A stretch of DNA of 64,000 bases from JALZAI01 sp038207565 (lineage in GTDB: Bacteria; Actinomycetota; Actinomycetes; Mycobacteriales; Jatrophihabitantaceae). The stretch is taken from positions 39,958 through 103,957 of the forward strand of contig JBBQZQ010000008.1 in assembly GCA_038207565.1 (NCBI GenBank). Reading direction: 5' to 3'. Within the stretch, counting starts at the first letter, position 1, and each line of letters begins with the position of its first letter. Positions 7,771 through 17,186 of this stretch are shown in pieces. The notes beneath the pieces are model-generated. The model was not told the DNA's origin. It did no database searches and saw only the letters and a list, made by a program, of their open reading frames with translations. The position numbers and the translations under genes were made by a program.

Positions 7771-9327
7771 TCAGCTCAGACGGCGCGCTCTCACCACGAC
7801 GTCGTGGGTGTGGTGTGATCCGGCACCAGCACGCACGTCGCGGGGTCGTGTCTCGTTGATCTCGAGTTGCCAGCTGTCGTCGAGCAATGCCGCGACGTCG
7901 GAGGGGTTGACGTAGTCGGCCGGGTCGAAGCCGTGCGCGTTGGCCTCCGCTGCGTCGATGTCGGCGTGGTGTACCACGAGCAGGAGTCCTCCTGGCGCGA
8001 CGGATGCGAGCAGCATTCGCTCGGCATCGTGCCCTGCCGTGCGCAGCAGCGCCGGGTATTGAGCCGATACCAGATCGAAGGCACCTGACGGCAGGGGTGC
8101 ATCCACGAGCCCGGCGTGCATCCACTGCACCTGTGCATCCGCCTGCTCAGCGTGCAGCGCAGCGCGGCGGAGCGCCACCTGCGACACGTCCAGCGCTGTG
8201 ACGTCCCAGCCCTGCCCGGCCAGCCACACGGCGTCTGCGCCCTCCCCGCACCCGACGTCGAGCGCTCGACCTGGTGGAAGTCGGTGTACCTCGGTGACGA
8301 GCGCGGCGTTGGGCCGGCCGCTCCACACCTGCTCCGCGCCGGCGTAGCGCTGATCCCACGCGTCTTCGCTGTTGGCGTGCTCGTGACGGTAGGCCCGCAG
8401 TGCGAGGGCGGCGTCGGCGCTGATCAGGTCGTTGTTGATCGCGGCGCCGGCGGCGAGCCCCGCCGCCGCGGAGCTGATGACCTGGGCCTGGACGTTGGCG
8501 ACGTTGCCGGCAACCCACACCCCCGGCACCGCAGTGGCCCCCGTGGCGTCGGCGTCAATCTGGGTACCCACGAGATGCTCCCCGAGCCGAACCTCGCTCG
8601 CCTGCAGGCCGAGCGGGGCGAGCAGGTCGGCGCGGGCCTGGCAGACGGGCGCCACGACGAGCGCGTCCAGCTCGACGTGGCCGCCGTCCTCGAGCCGCGC
8701 TCCGGTCAACCCGGCGGCGCCGGAGGTGACCTCGACGACAGCGCCGCCGACGACGGGGATTCCTGACGCGGCGAGCTGCTCCTGCTGCTCCGGCGTCGGC
8801 ACCGGACCGGTGTGCCGCAGCAGCACGACCTGCGCACTGAGCTGACCGAACATCAGTGCCTGGTGTGCAGCCATCGGTCCGGTGGCGAGCACGCCGATGC
8901 GCCGGTCGCGGACCTCCCAGCCGTGGCAGTACGGACAGTGCAGCACGTCGATGCCCCAGCGTTGCGCCAGGCCGGGGATGTCGGGAAGTTCGTCGCGCGC
9001 CCCGGTCGCAATCAGCAGTCGGCGAGCCGTGATGGCCCGGTGATCGATTACGACTCGGAACAGCGCGCCGTCTCGGCTGATTTCGTCGACCGTGGCCCGG
9101 GTGATTTCTCCGCCATAGGCGTGGAGCTCACCGCGGCCAGCGGAGTAAAGGTCCTCGGGTGCGATGGCGTCTCTGGTGAGGAAGTTGTGCACGTGCCCGG
9201 CAGTCGCGTTACGCGGGTCTCCGGCATCCACGACCAGCACCGAGCGCCGCGACCTGAGTAGCGTGATCGCAGCGCTCAAGCCCGCGGCGCCGCCGCCGAT
9301 CACAATCACGTCATAGTTGTCGTCCAT
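7771..9327 (-). CDS. Fusion: thioredoxin-reductase-like FAD oxidoreductase + class I SAM methyltransferase
   Basis: The 518-residue product has two domains. Residues 1 to ~312 form a low-molecular-weight thioredoxin-reductase-like flavoprotein: FAD-binding VIVIGGGAAGLSAA (Gly11-Gly16), redox pair HCPYCHGWE (Cys131, Cys134), and GVWVAGNVAN near 269-278. Residues ~322 to 518 form a Rossmann methyltransferase with motif I ALDVGCGEGADAVWLA (355-370). The CPYC pair resembles TrxR-like dithiol oxidases that close disulfides in small molecules. Joining it to a methyltransferase suggests oxidation or methylation of a small thiol or metalloid, but the substrate is unknown. The gene is divergent from an XRE-cupin regulator 67 bases away, which probably controls it. 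The fusion type occurs in other actinobacteria; I know of no established function. Confidence 0.9.
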   Translation of the reverse strand: MDDNYDVIVIGGGAAGLSAAITLLRSRRSVLVVDAGDPRNATAGHVHNFLTRDAIAPEDLYSAGRGELHAYGGEITRATVDEISRDGALFRVVIDHRAITARRLLIATGARDELPDIPGLAQRWGIDVLHCPYCHGWEVRDRRIGVLATGPMAAHQALMFGQLSAQVVLLRHTGPVPTPEQQEQLAASGIPVVGGAVVEVTSGAAGLTGARLEDGGHVELDALVVAPVCQARADLLAPLGLQASEVRLGEHLVGTQIDADATGATAVPGVWVAGNVANVQAQVISSAAAGLAAGAAINNDLISADAALALRAYRHEHANSEDAWDQRYAGAEQVWSGRPNAALVTEVHRLPPGRALDVGCGEGADAVWLAGQGWDVTALDVSQVALRRAALHAEQADAQVQWMHAGLVDAPLPSGAFDLVSAQYPALLRTAGHDAERMLLASVAPGGLLLVVHHADIDAAEANAHGFDPADYVNPSDVAALLDDSWQLEINETRPRDVRAGAGSHHTHDVVVRARRLS

Positions 9328-9370
9328 GCGCCCCAGCGTGCGTCAGCCTCGCTGCACTTGACAAACTGCG

Positions 9371-9385
9371 TTGCTGAAGCAGCAA
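9371..9385. promoter_or_regulatory. Palindromic operator candidate in divergent promoter
   Basis: TTGCTGAAGCAGCAA is a perfect 6-bp inverted repeat (TTGCTG/CAGCAA) around AAG. It lies 10 bases before the XRE-cupin start and 43 bases before the fusion gene start. A TTGACA (9358-9363) sits just upstream of it, so the palindrome covers the region between -35 and the start for the regulator gene. Position and symmetry fit an operator bound by the dimeric HTH protein; binding is inferred. Confidence 0.6.
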
Positions 9386-9394
9386 ATATGAGCC

Positions 9395-9982
9395 ATGGCT
9401 GGCGAGATCGACGAGAAGTTGGCGACAGTGGGGCCGCGGCTGAGGGCCGTGCGCGACAGGCGGCAGGCCACGCTGGCGCAACTCTCACATGCAAGCGGGA
9501 TCTCGGTCAGCACCCTGTCCAGGCTCGAGTCCGGCCGCCGCAAGCCCACCCTCGAGCTACTACTGCGGCTGGCCAGCGCCCATGAGGTGCCCGTCGACGA
9601 GCTCATCAGCGGCCCGGCCACCAGCGACCCGCGCGTCCGCCCCGAGCCGGTACAGCGACACGGCCGCACCATAATCCCGCTGACCCGCCGCCCGGGCGGT
9701 CTGCAGGCGTACAAGATGATCGTCGCTCCCGGCACGTCAGAGCGCGACCTGCAATCCCACGAAGGCTACGAGTGGATGTACGTGCTCAACGGAAAGCTGC
9801 GCCTGTTACTCGGCGAGCTCGACCTCGTCATGCGCTGCGGCGAGGTCGCAGAGTTCGACACCCACACCCCACACTGGTTCGGCAGCGCCGGGCCGCGTCC
9901 GGTCGAACTCCTCATCCTGTTCGGCCCCCAGGGCGAACGGCTACACGTCCGAGCCCGCCCACGCAGCGCATCGCAACGATGA
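9395..9982 (+). CDS. XRE-type HTH regulator with C-terminal cupin domain
   Basis: This 195-residue protein has an N-terminal helix-turn-helix of the XRE/Cro type at about 13-68 (AQLSHASGISVSTLSRLESGRR contains the recognition helix) and a cupin barrel at about 105-190 (SHEGYEWMYVLNGKLRLL, DTHTPHWFG). Such proteins are local transcription factors whose cupin senses a ligand. It is divergently transcribed from the oxidoreductase-methyltransferase fusion, with a palindrome in the shared promoter. I infer it controls that gene and itself; the inducer is unknown. Confidence 0.9.
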   Translation: MAGEIDEKLATVGPRLRAVRDRRQATLAQLSHASGISVSTLSRLESGRRKPTLELLLRLASAHEVPVDELISGPATSDPRVRPEPVQRHGRTIIPLTRRPGGLQAYKMIVAPGTSERDLQSHEGYEWMYVLNGKLRLLLGELDLVMRCGEVAEFDTHTPHWFGSAGPRPVELLILFGPQGERLHVRARPRSASQR

Positions 9983-10091
9983 TTCTGGGCCCGCAGCCCA
10001 TCGGTCGGTGTCCATCATCGGCGCTCGTGTGTCCTATGACCCAGGTGCGCAATCCCAGCGGACGCGAGCGTCTACAGCAGACGAGGCGCTC

Positions 10092-10445
10092 CTACCCCCC
10101 GCTCGGCGCACCGATCCGCAGGCGATTCCCGTCTGGGTCGGTGACTTCGAAGTCGGGACCCCACGGATTGTCGTCGGGTGTCACCCCGAACTGCGCCGCG
10201 AGATCGCGGGCGCCGTCGAGCCGCAGGTAGACGAGTGAACCGGGTCGCGCGTCGCCGGTGTGCTCGCTGAGGAACAGGGTGACCGCACCGCGCTCGATGG
10301 TCGCGAACGCGGGCAGGCCGGGCTCGAAGCGGTGCACGTTGGTGAGCTCGAAGCCGAGCCGCTCGAACCAGTGGGCGGAAGCGGTTGCGTCCTGCACACG
10401 CATTATGGGAATGGCTTCTTCGTGGGGTGGGGACGCACGACTCAT
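10092..10445 (-). CDS. VOC family protein (bleomycin-resistance/glyoxalase-like)
   Basis: The 117-residue product is a small vicinal-oxygen-chelate protein with two beta-alpha-beta-beta-beta repeats: AIPIMRVQDATASAHWFERLGF at the start and WGPDFEVTDPDGNRLRIG at the end. Small single-domain members of this shape often bind drugs such as bleomycin, or act as dioxygenase- or glyoxalase-like enzymes. Nothing in the neighbourhood fixes the ligand. The start is taken as the first ATG (10445). Confidence 0.8.
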   Translation of the reverse strand: MSRASPPHEEAIPIMRVQDATASAHWFERLGFELTNVHRFEPGLPAFATIERGAVTLFLSEHTGDARPGSLVYLRLDGARDLAAQFGVTPDDNPWGPDFEVTDPDGNRLRIGAPSGG

Positions 10446-11043
10446 GTCGACAGTGTGACCGTCCTGGGATCGGGTCCCGGTTAGGCGACTGGCTGCGCCT
10501 TCACGATCCGGCGTGACAGGTCAGCTGACGGTCTCGCCGGTAGGTGACACCGCCACGCGACGGGCTGCGGTGGAATCGCCCGCGACCGCGATGGGCTTGG
10601 AGCGCCGCCCGGACGAAGCACGCCACTCAGAATCGGTACAGCATGTGCCGGGCAACAGTCATTGGGTGCAGACCGCAGCAAACCTGAGAGCCCGGAATAT
10701 GACGCGGCCGGCATTGTGACTTCGCTGGCGGGTGTTCTGCCCAGGCGGGAAATCTGTTTGGACCTGCAGTCGCGCTCGCGCTGAGCACTTGGGTGGTGGT
10801 CGGGGCGCGGTGGGGCCCCGACTGGCCGGCGCAGGAGTTCCGCGCTTGGGCGGGGGGCGGCTGGGTGCGTCGACTCGACCGCGTAGGGGTGGCTCGATGT
10901 CCACGCCTCGCACGCGGGCACCCTGACGATCACTGCGTCGGTGAGCGACGAGCTGTTCACCCGGCACGACCCGTGCGTGCGCTGAACGGCTGAAAGCCCG
11001 GATGAGTGCATCCCGCCGATCGCCACGAATAGAAACCGACCCG
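10446..11043. other. Non-coding stretch, no recognised feature
   Basis: About 600 bases separate the VOC gene and the kinase gene. Open frames here (for example 10481-11047, minus) are rich in Arg, Pro and Ser with no conserved pattern and look like chance frames of GC-rich DNA. I see no RNA gene or repeat. Confidence 0.5.
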
Positions 11044-12328
11044 TCACGATGCCCGGTCGGTTGACCCGGACGGGTCGACGGGGATGATCAGGGAGAAGGT
11101 CGGAGGATCCGGTCGGGAGACAACGAGCCTGGCCCCTTCGTGCTCGGCGAGGCGTCGGGCGAACGGCAACCCGATGCCGTGACCGTCGGAGCCAGGATGG
11201 CGGCGGAAGAGTTCGTGCGGTTCGGCAACAAGTTTCGCCCCCTCGTCACACACATCGACGGCCACCGCACCGTCTAGACGGCGGGTCGCGATCGTCACTG
11301 TGCCTCGTCCGTGCGCGCGGGCATTGTCGACGAGCACATCGATGATCTGGCCGGCGGCAGCAGGCGACATCGACGCGGTGCCGGCGTCCCCACGGGCCAC
11401 GCGCAAGGGTCGGTTGACTGCGGCGAGTACTCCGTGCCAGCGTCGCTGCACATCCGACAGCACATCATCGAGGACGACCGTCTGCCCACCCGGGAGGTCG
11501 CGGGTGAGCGTAATGACCTCGGTGATGGTGTCATCGAGGCGGTCGAGTGTGGCCAGGGCGCGGTCGAGGTTCGTCGCGAAGCCAGCGTCTGATGCGCGCG
11601 CCGTCTCGAGTTCGAGGCGCAGGCCGGTGAGTGGTGTGCGCAGTTGATGTGAGACTTCTGCTGACAGGCGACGTTCGCGATCGATCATGGATGCGATCTG
11701 ACGGGCACTGGCGTTCAAGGTCGTGGCCAGCACGTCGATCTCCGGCACTCCTGACGGCGCCGCGAACGAACCCAGGTCCCCTTCACCGATCCGACGAGCA
11801 GTGTCGGTGAGCCTGTCGATCGGCGCAGTGAGACGGCGGGCGATGACCGAAGCGACCGCGCCTGCGAGAACGACTGCGATCAGCCCGATGCCGACGAGGG
11901 CGAACCAAGCCTTGACGGTCCGCGCACGCACCGGCGCGAGACTCGTCGAAAGAAGGACCGCGCCGGTTGTTCGATCACCGTCAGACATAGGTGCGGCGAC
12001 GAAGATTCGGTCACCCCGCGTTGTCGTGGCCTCGCGACCGTGCAACGCGCTTCGCACCGTTGCCTGCGCCGTCGACTGTCCAAGCCCGGACGTGCGCCGC
12101 CCAGAGGCGTCGTACAGGGCGACGTCCACCTCTGGCGAGGTAACCGACCGTGCAACCGACGCGTTCAATTCGCCGTGCAACGACGCCGCCGCCGAGGCGG
12201 CAGCACGTTGCAGCTCGAGACGCTCGTCGTTGAGGTAACCCCGCGGCGAACAGACCCAGCGGTACGGAGTAGAGCGCGACCGCCAGCAGCGCTGCCCCAG
12301 CAGCAAGCGATGTGATCCGGCGAAGCAT
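11044..12328 (-). CDS. Sensor histidine kinase, frame broken near the N-terminus
   Basis: The kinase has an extracytoplasmic sensing segment between two spans, a HAMP linker (RRLTAPIDRLTDTARRIGEGD), a HisKA box with phosphoacceptor His in AEVSHQLRTPLTG, and a HATPase domain (DNARAHGRG, DGHGIGLPFARRL). The first span (MLRRITSLAAGAALLAVALY, ATG at 12328) is in a different frame from the remainder, which begins GYLNDERLELQRAA. The switch falls at the four-C run 12239-12242; one base fewer would restore a continuous protein. It may be a sequence error or an inactivating indel. An internal start would lose span 1. Its partner is the OmpR-type regulator at 17160-17858, across the ABC genes. Confidence 0.85.
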
Positions 12329-12529
12329 GGCTCCTCGAACGTGTGGGTCGTTCTCGGCAGTGTGACAGTGCCACCCCGGGATGTTCACCCCGATGGGACC
12401 TTTGGCCGTCGGTTAACCCGGCGAGGGTGAGCCGTTGGCAAAGCGGTTCGTAGCGTCGACCTCACCGCGCCGGACCGACCAAGGTCCGACAGCGCCTGCC
12501 AATTTCGACAGCACAGTCAGGAGCGCCCG

Positions 12530-13141
12530 ATGCGCCGCAACGGCTTCGTCATCCTCGCCACGGCAGCCGCGACATCGATCGCGCTCGCATCGTGCAGTTC
12601 GACGGGAAGTCACGCAGCCACCTCATCGGCGGCCAAACCTTCCGTGCGCAGCGTTTCCCCTCAGCTCGAGGTGAACCCGCCCGGCGACATCCCGGACAAC
12701 CAGGCCTTCGTTGCGTTCCACACGTCGGCGTTCACCGTGACCGTCCCCGAGGGATGGACACGCACCGCTCGCAACGGGGACACGGTATTCACGGACAAGT
12801 ACAACAGCATCACCGCGGCTTCGGTCAGCGCGGCGACCGCCCCGACGGTGTCCTCCGCCCGCAGCACCGAGCTCCCCGCAATCCGTTCCAGCGCGAAGGG
12901 GGACGTGCCCGGGTCGGTGACCACCGTGCAGCGCACGGCGGGCCCGGCGGTGCTCATCACATACCAGGCGCAATCGCCGGTCAACGCGGTCACCGGAAAG
13001 TTCGCGATGCAGGCGGTGGAACGCTACGAGTTCTGGCGTGCCGGCCGCGAAGTCGTGCTGACCCTCGCTGCGCCGGTCGGTTCCGACAACGTCGACCCGT
13101 GGCGCATAGTCACCCAGAGCTTCGCCTGGAGCGGACGGTGA
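12530..13141 (+). CDS. Putative lipoprotein of the ABC/two-component locus
   Basis: The 203-residue product starts with a lipoprotein signal peptide; the lipobox ALASC puts the lipidated Cys at 22. A Ser/Ala-rich linker is followed by a compact domain (PEGWTRTARNGDTVFTDKYNSITAASV...) resembling the small actinobacterial extracytoplasmic lipoprotein folds. Function is not known. An AGGAG lies seven to eight bases before the ATG. Its TGA overlaps the GTG of the next ATPase gene (GTGA), placing it first in the export operon; it may act as a ligand-binding or accessory protein for the transporter. Confidence 0.75.
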   Translation: MRRNGFVILATAAATSIALASCSSTGSHAATSSAAKPSVRSVSPQLEVNPPGDIPDNQAFVAFHTSAFTVTVPEGWTRTARNGDTVFTDKYNSITAASVSAATAPTVSSARSTELPAIRSSAKGDVPGSVTTVQRTAGPAVLITYQAQSPVNAVTGKFAMQAVERYEFWRAGREVVLTLAAPVGSDNVDPWRIVTQSFAWSGR

Positions 13142-13797
13142 CCGCCGCGATCGAGGCCGAGTCGCTTCATCGCTTCTTCCATGCAGGCGAGGAGGAGACG
13201 CAAGCACTTCGTGATGTCTCCCTCACGATCGGGGCCGGCGAGTTCGTCGCGGTGGTGGGCCCATCAGGCTCGGGCAAGTCGACGCTGCTGTCCTGCCTCG
13301 CCGGGCTGGACGAACCGGACGGAGGAACTGTGCGGATAGCGGGCGTGCGCATCACGCGCCGTCCCGAGCCCGAGCGGGCACGGTTGCGATCTCGACTCGT
13401 GGGGGTGCTGACCCAAAACGGCAACTTGCTGGCCCAGCTGACCGTGACGCAGAACGTCGAACTGGCTCGCCGTCTTGCCCGGCACGGACGTGGCAGCACC
13501 GTGACTGAACTGCTCGAGTCGCTCGGTATCGCGCACCGTCGCTCAGCCCGACCGGAGACACTCTCGGGCGGTGAGACCGTTCGCGCCGGACTCGCAGTGG
13601 CGCTCGCGAACGAGCCGGCAATCCTCGTTGCCGACGAGCCCACCGGCGAGCTCGACGCCACCACCGAGCGGCAGGTGCTCGACCTGATGCGCAGCCACGC
13701 GCACGCGGGTGTGGCAGTGCTGGTGGCGAGCCACAGCGAAGAGGTGGCAGGGGTGGCCGACCGGGTCATCACGCTCAGCAGCGGACGGATCGTCTAA
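13138..13797 (+). CDS. ABC transporter ATP-binding protein (MacB/LolD type)
   Basis: The 219-residue ATPase has Walker A GPSGSGKST (41-49), a Q-loop (VGVLTQNGNLLAQLT), signature LSGGETVRAGLAVAL and Walker B ILVADEPTGELD. This is the MacB/LolD/FtsE-type class that pairs with FtsX-like permeases. In the signature the usual LSGGQ/R is LSGGE. The GTG start overlaps the lipoprotein stop, and its TAA shares a base with the start of the second ATPase. It probably powers the 886-residue permease downstream. Confidence 0.9.
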   Translation: MTAAIEAESLHRFFHAGEEETQALRDVSLTIGAGEFVAVVGPSGSGKSTLLSCLAGLDEPDGGTVRIAGVRITRRPEPERARLRSRLVGVLTQNGNLLAQLTVTQNVELARRLARHGRGSTVTELLESLGIAHRRSARPETLSGGETVRAGLAVALANEPAILVADEPTGELDATTERQVLDLMRSHAHAGVAVLVASHSEEVAGVADRVITLSSGRIV

Positions 13798-14529
13798 TGC
13801 CAGCGCCCTCGATCGGGTCCGCCAGGGCACCTGGGCGGGCGAGTGGCGAACCACCGGTTGACCAGATCGCGGTCCGCTGCATCGACCTGGGATGCACCTA
13901 CGGATCGGGTGAGCAAGCTGTGGTTGCCGTGCACGGCGCGAACTGCACGATCGGGGCGAACGATCGCGTTGCCATCACCGGCCCCTCCGGGTCGGGCAAG
14001 TCCACCCTCCTGCATCTCCTGAGCGGCCTGGAAACCCCGACGGCAGGCACGATCGAGTGGCCGATGCTGGGGGCCACCCGCGTGATGGCGCACATCGCGC
14101 CGGCCTCGTCTTCCAGGCGCCGAGCCTGATACCGAGCTTGTCCGTTCTCGAGAACGTCGAGCTGGCGATGCTGCTCGGCGAGGAGAGCCTCGATGAGGCG
14201 CAGGCTCGGGCTATCGACGCGTTGACACTGCTGGGTTGGACGGCCTTCGGCACGACTTGCCCCAGGAATTATCCGGCGGACAAGCGCAGCGCGTCGTCAT
14301 CGCGCGCGTCCTCGCCTCGCGACCGAAGCTCATCCTTGCCGACGAGCCGACGAGCAAGCTCGACCGGAGCAACGCCCAGCATGTCGCCCAGGTGCTCATC
14401 GAGGTCAGCGACGAGATCGGCGCAGCCTTGGTCGTCGCGACCCACGACCCGGCCATTGCCCGCCTGCTGGACGCCAACTGGCCCATCCGCGACGGACGGC
14501 TCGTCGACACCGCCGGGGGCCAGCAGTGA
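13797..14529 (+). pseudogene. Second ABC ATP-binding protein, two frame breaks
   Basis: Pieces of one ATPase lie in three frames. Residues with Walker A (GPSGSGKSTLLHLLSGLE) run from 13797 to about 14070. The Q-loop and helical part (GLVFQAPSLIPSLSVLENVE) follow in another frame to about 14233, and the signature LSGGQAQRVVIARVLA with Walker B LILADEPTSKLD runs in a third to 14529. Adding one G in the five-G run 14069-14073 and one in the three-G run 14233-14235 restores a full-length protein. All catalytic motifs remain intact, so sequence error is a serious alternative to true decay. The TGA overlaps the permease GTG. Confidence 0.8.
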
Positions 14530-17186
14530 TCCGCATCTGGTTGGCCGGGCTGCTGCGCCGTCAGCCGGCACGCCTGATCGGGGCTGCGACCGGCGTCGCG
14601 ATCGCGGTCGCTCTGCTGGCAAGTTTGGGTGCGTTCCTCGCCCATGCCAAGGCAACCATGACCAGCCGCGCAGTCCGCTCGGTCAGCGTGGACTGGCAGG
14701 TCCAGGTAGTCCAGGGAGCTGACGCGGCGCGGGTCGGAGCGCTGGTTGCGAAAGCCGCCGACGTCCAGACGGTACGCAGTGTCGGTTTCACCCAGGTGCC
14801 CGGACTCACGGCGACCTCGGCCGGGAACACCCAGTCGACCGGGAGCGGCGTCGTGCTCGGCATCCCGAGCGGGTATCGGAATGCGTTTCCCGGCGAAATC
14901 CGCACGCTTACTGGTGCAGCGGCCGGCGTGCTCGTCGCCCAGCAAACCGCCTCCAATCTGCACGCCGCGCCGGGCAGCCGGATCAGCATCCGGCGTCCCG
15001 GACTGGCACCGGTCACCGTCACCGTCGCGGGCGTCGTCGATCTGCCCCAGGCAGACTCCCTATTCCAGAAGGTCGGCGCGCCGTCCGGTTCACAGCTGGC
15101 TGCCCCGCCCGACAATGTCGTCCTGCTTCCCGCTGCGCAGTGGCGCGCGTTCAGCGCTCCACTGCGCACAACGCGCCCGGATCTCCTCGCCACCCAGATA
15201 CACGCGGGACTGCGGCATTCCCTGCCGAGCGATCCAGCGGCTGCGTACACGACGGCCACCGGTGCCGCCCATAACCTGGAGGCGCACAGTGCCGGCACCG
15301 CGCTGGTGGGCAACAATCTCGCCGCCGCCCTCGATGCCGCGCGAGGCGACGCCGCGTACGCCCAGGTGCTGTTCCTGTTTCTCGGGCTGCCGGGCGCTGT
15401 GCTGGCGGGCATGCTCACCGCGACGGTGGCGTCCTCGGGAGCCGGCCGGCGGCGTGGAGAGCAGGCATTGCTGCGAATCCGAGGCGCTTCGGTCCGGCAA
15501 CTGCTGCGTCTGGTCACGACCGAGACAGCCCTCATCGGCGTCGTAGGGTGCTTCGTCGGCCTGATCGTCGCGGCGATCGCGGGCAGGGCGGCCTTCGGAT
15601 CGGCCAGTTTCGGCGCCTCGACCACGTCTGCACTGATCTGGAGCGGCCTTGCGGTCGGTGTCGGCTTGGCCGTTACCGCCGGTGCCATCCTCGTCCCGGC
15701 CCGCCGCGACGTCCTCCGGGAGAGCGTGGCTACCGGACGACAGACCATCGTCGGGCATCCCTACCCGTGGTGGTCCCGCTACGGCCTGGACGTGGGCGCA
15801 CTGCTCGGCGCCGGCCTGGTGTTCAACACCACCAGCCGTAACGGCTACCAGCTCGTGCTGGCCCCCGAAGGTGTGCCGACCATCGCGGTCTCGTACTGGG
15901 CCCTCGCCGGACCTGCTCTGCTGTGGTTGGGCGCCGGTCTGCTCATGTGGCGTAGCTTTGATTTCCTGCTCGGGCGCGGCTGCCGACTGACCTCGCTATT
16001 GCTGCGGCCACTGGCAGGGCGGATCGCCCCGTTGCTCGGATCGAGCATCGCCCGCCAGCGGCGTCCTCTGGTCAAGGCCGCGACACTGTTGGCGTTGACG
16101 ATCGCGTTCGCCATTTCAACCGCAACCTTCGGCGCCACCTACCGGGCGCAAGCCGAAGCCGACGCTCAACTCACCAACGGCGCCGACGTCACCGTGACCG
16201 AGTCCCCCGGTGCCAGCGTGAGTGCGTCGTATGCGAACAGACTGGCGGCAATCCCTGGAGTGCGGGCGGTCGAGCCGATCCAGCATCGTTACGCCTACGT
16301 CGGAGCAGATCTGCAAGACCTCTATGGAGTCCGTCCGCACTCGGTCCGTTCGGTGACCGCGCTTCAGGATGCCTACTTCACCGGCGGAAGCGCTGCATCG
16401 CTGATGCAGCAGCTCGCGAGCACGCCGGACTCGATCCTGGTCAGCTCCGAAACTGTGAAGGATTACCAGCTGCACATCGGCGACCTGCTCAACCTGCGAC
16501 TCGTCGACGGCCGCACCCACCGCCAGATCACGGTGCCCTTCCACTACGTCGGCATCGTCTCGGAGTTTCCGACCGCGCCGAACGACAGCTTCTTCGTGAC
16601 GAACGCGAGCTACGTGGCGCAGCGGACGGGCAGTGGCGCAATCGGCACGTTCCTTCTCAGCACCGGTGGTTCGAACAGCTCGGCGGTGGCCGGGCGGGTG
16701 CGCACCGCCGTAGGTCCGACCGCAGCGGTCACCGACATCAGCACGGTCCGCGGGACAGTAGGGTCCAGCCTCACCTCAGTCGACCTGTCGGGGCTCACCC
16801 GGGTGGAACTCGGGTTCGCTGTCGTGCTGGCCGCCGCAGCCGGCGGACTCGTCGTCGCGCTCGGCCTCGCCGAGCGACGCCGCACTCTGGCGATCATGAG
16901 CGCGCTGGGCGCGCGACGGCGCGATCTGCGTGCAGCGGTCGCCGGTGAGACGACGCTGCTCGGCCTCGCCGGCGTGGCGGGTGGCGTGCTCCTCGGTGCC
17001 GAGCTCTCGCAGATGCTGGTCAAGGTGCTGACCGGCGTGTTCGACCCGCCCCCGTCCGTCATTTCGGTGCCGTGGACATACCTGCTCGCCGTTGCCGCCC
17101 TCATCCTGCTGTGCCTCGTGGCAGTCACAACCGGGACGTTGCGCGTTGCCGGGCAGTCACTATTGCCGGTGATCCGCCGGCTCTAG
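14526..17186 (+). CDS. FtsX-like ABC transporter permease
   Basis: The 886-residue membrane protein has an N-terminal span and large extracytoplasmic domain, then two FtsX-type blocks: about residues 280-400 (LFLFLGLPGAVLAGMLTATV) and the C-terminal 740-880 (VELGFAVVLAAAAGGLVVAL, AVAGETTLLGLAGVAGG). This is the architecture of antimicrobial- or lipid-export permeases that work with MacB-type ATPases. The GTG start overlaps the ATPase stop. The 3' end overlaps the convergent response-regulator gene by 27 bases. The flanking kinase/regulator pair suggests drug or peptide sensing and export; the substrate is unknown. Confidence 0.9.
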   Translation: MIRIWLAGLLRRQPARLIGAATGVAIAVALLASLGAFLAHAKATMTSRAVRSVSVDWQVQVVQGADAARVGALVAKAADVQTVRSVGFTQVPGLTATSAGNTQSTGSGVVLGIPSGYRNAFPGEIRTLTGAAAGVLVAQQTASNLHAAPGSRISIRRPGLAPVTVTVAGVVDLPQADSLFQKVGAPSGSQLAAPPDNVVLLPAAQWRAFSAPLRTTRPDLLATQIHAGLRHSLPSDPAAAYTTATGAAHNLEAHSAGTALVGNNLAAALDAARGDAAYAQVLFLFLGLPGAVLAGMLTATVASSGAGRRRGEQALLRIRGASVRQLLRLVTTETALIGVVGCFVGLIVAAIAGRAAFGSASFGASTTSALIWSGLAVGVGLAVTAGAILVPARRDVLRESVATGRQTIVGHPYPWWSRYGLDVGALLGAGLVFNTTSRNGYQLVLAPEGVPTIAVSYWALAGPALLWLGAGLLMWRSFDFLLGRGCRLTSLLLRPLAGRIAPLLGSSIARQRRPLVKAATLLALTIAFAISTATFGATYRAQAEADAQLTNGADVTVTESPGASVSASYANRLAAIPGVRAVEPIQHRYAYVGADLQDLYGVRPHSVRSVTALQDAYFTGGSAASLMQQLASTPDSILVSSETVKDYQLHIGDLLNLRLVDGRTHRQITVPFHYVGIVSEFPTAPNDSFFVTNASYVAQRTGSGAIGTFLLSTGGSNSSAVAGRVRTAVGPTAAVTDISTVRGTVGSSLTSVDLSGLTRVELGFAVVLAAAAGGLVVALGLAERRRTLAIMSALGARRRDLRAAVAGETTLLGLAGVAGGVLLGAELSQMLVKVLTGVFDPPPSVISVPWTYLLAVAALILLCLVAVTTGTLRVAGQSLLPVIRRL

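Noticed and set aside
10481..11047. 188-residue open frame on the minus strand
   Set aside because: Low-complexity Arg/Ser/Pro composition, no domain-like pattern, overlaps other chance frames.
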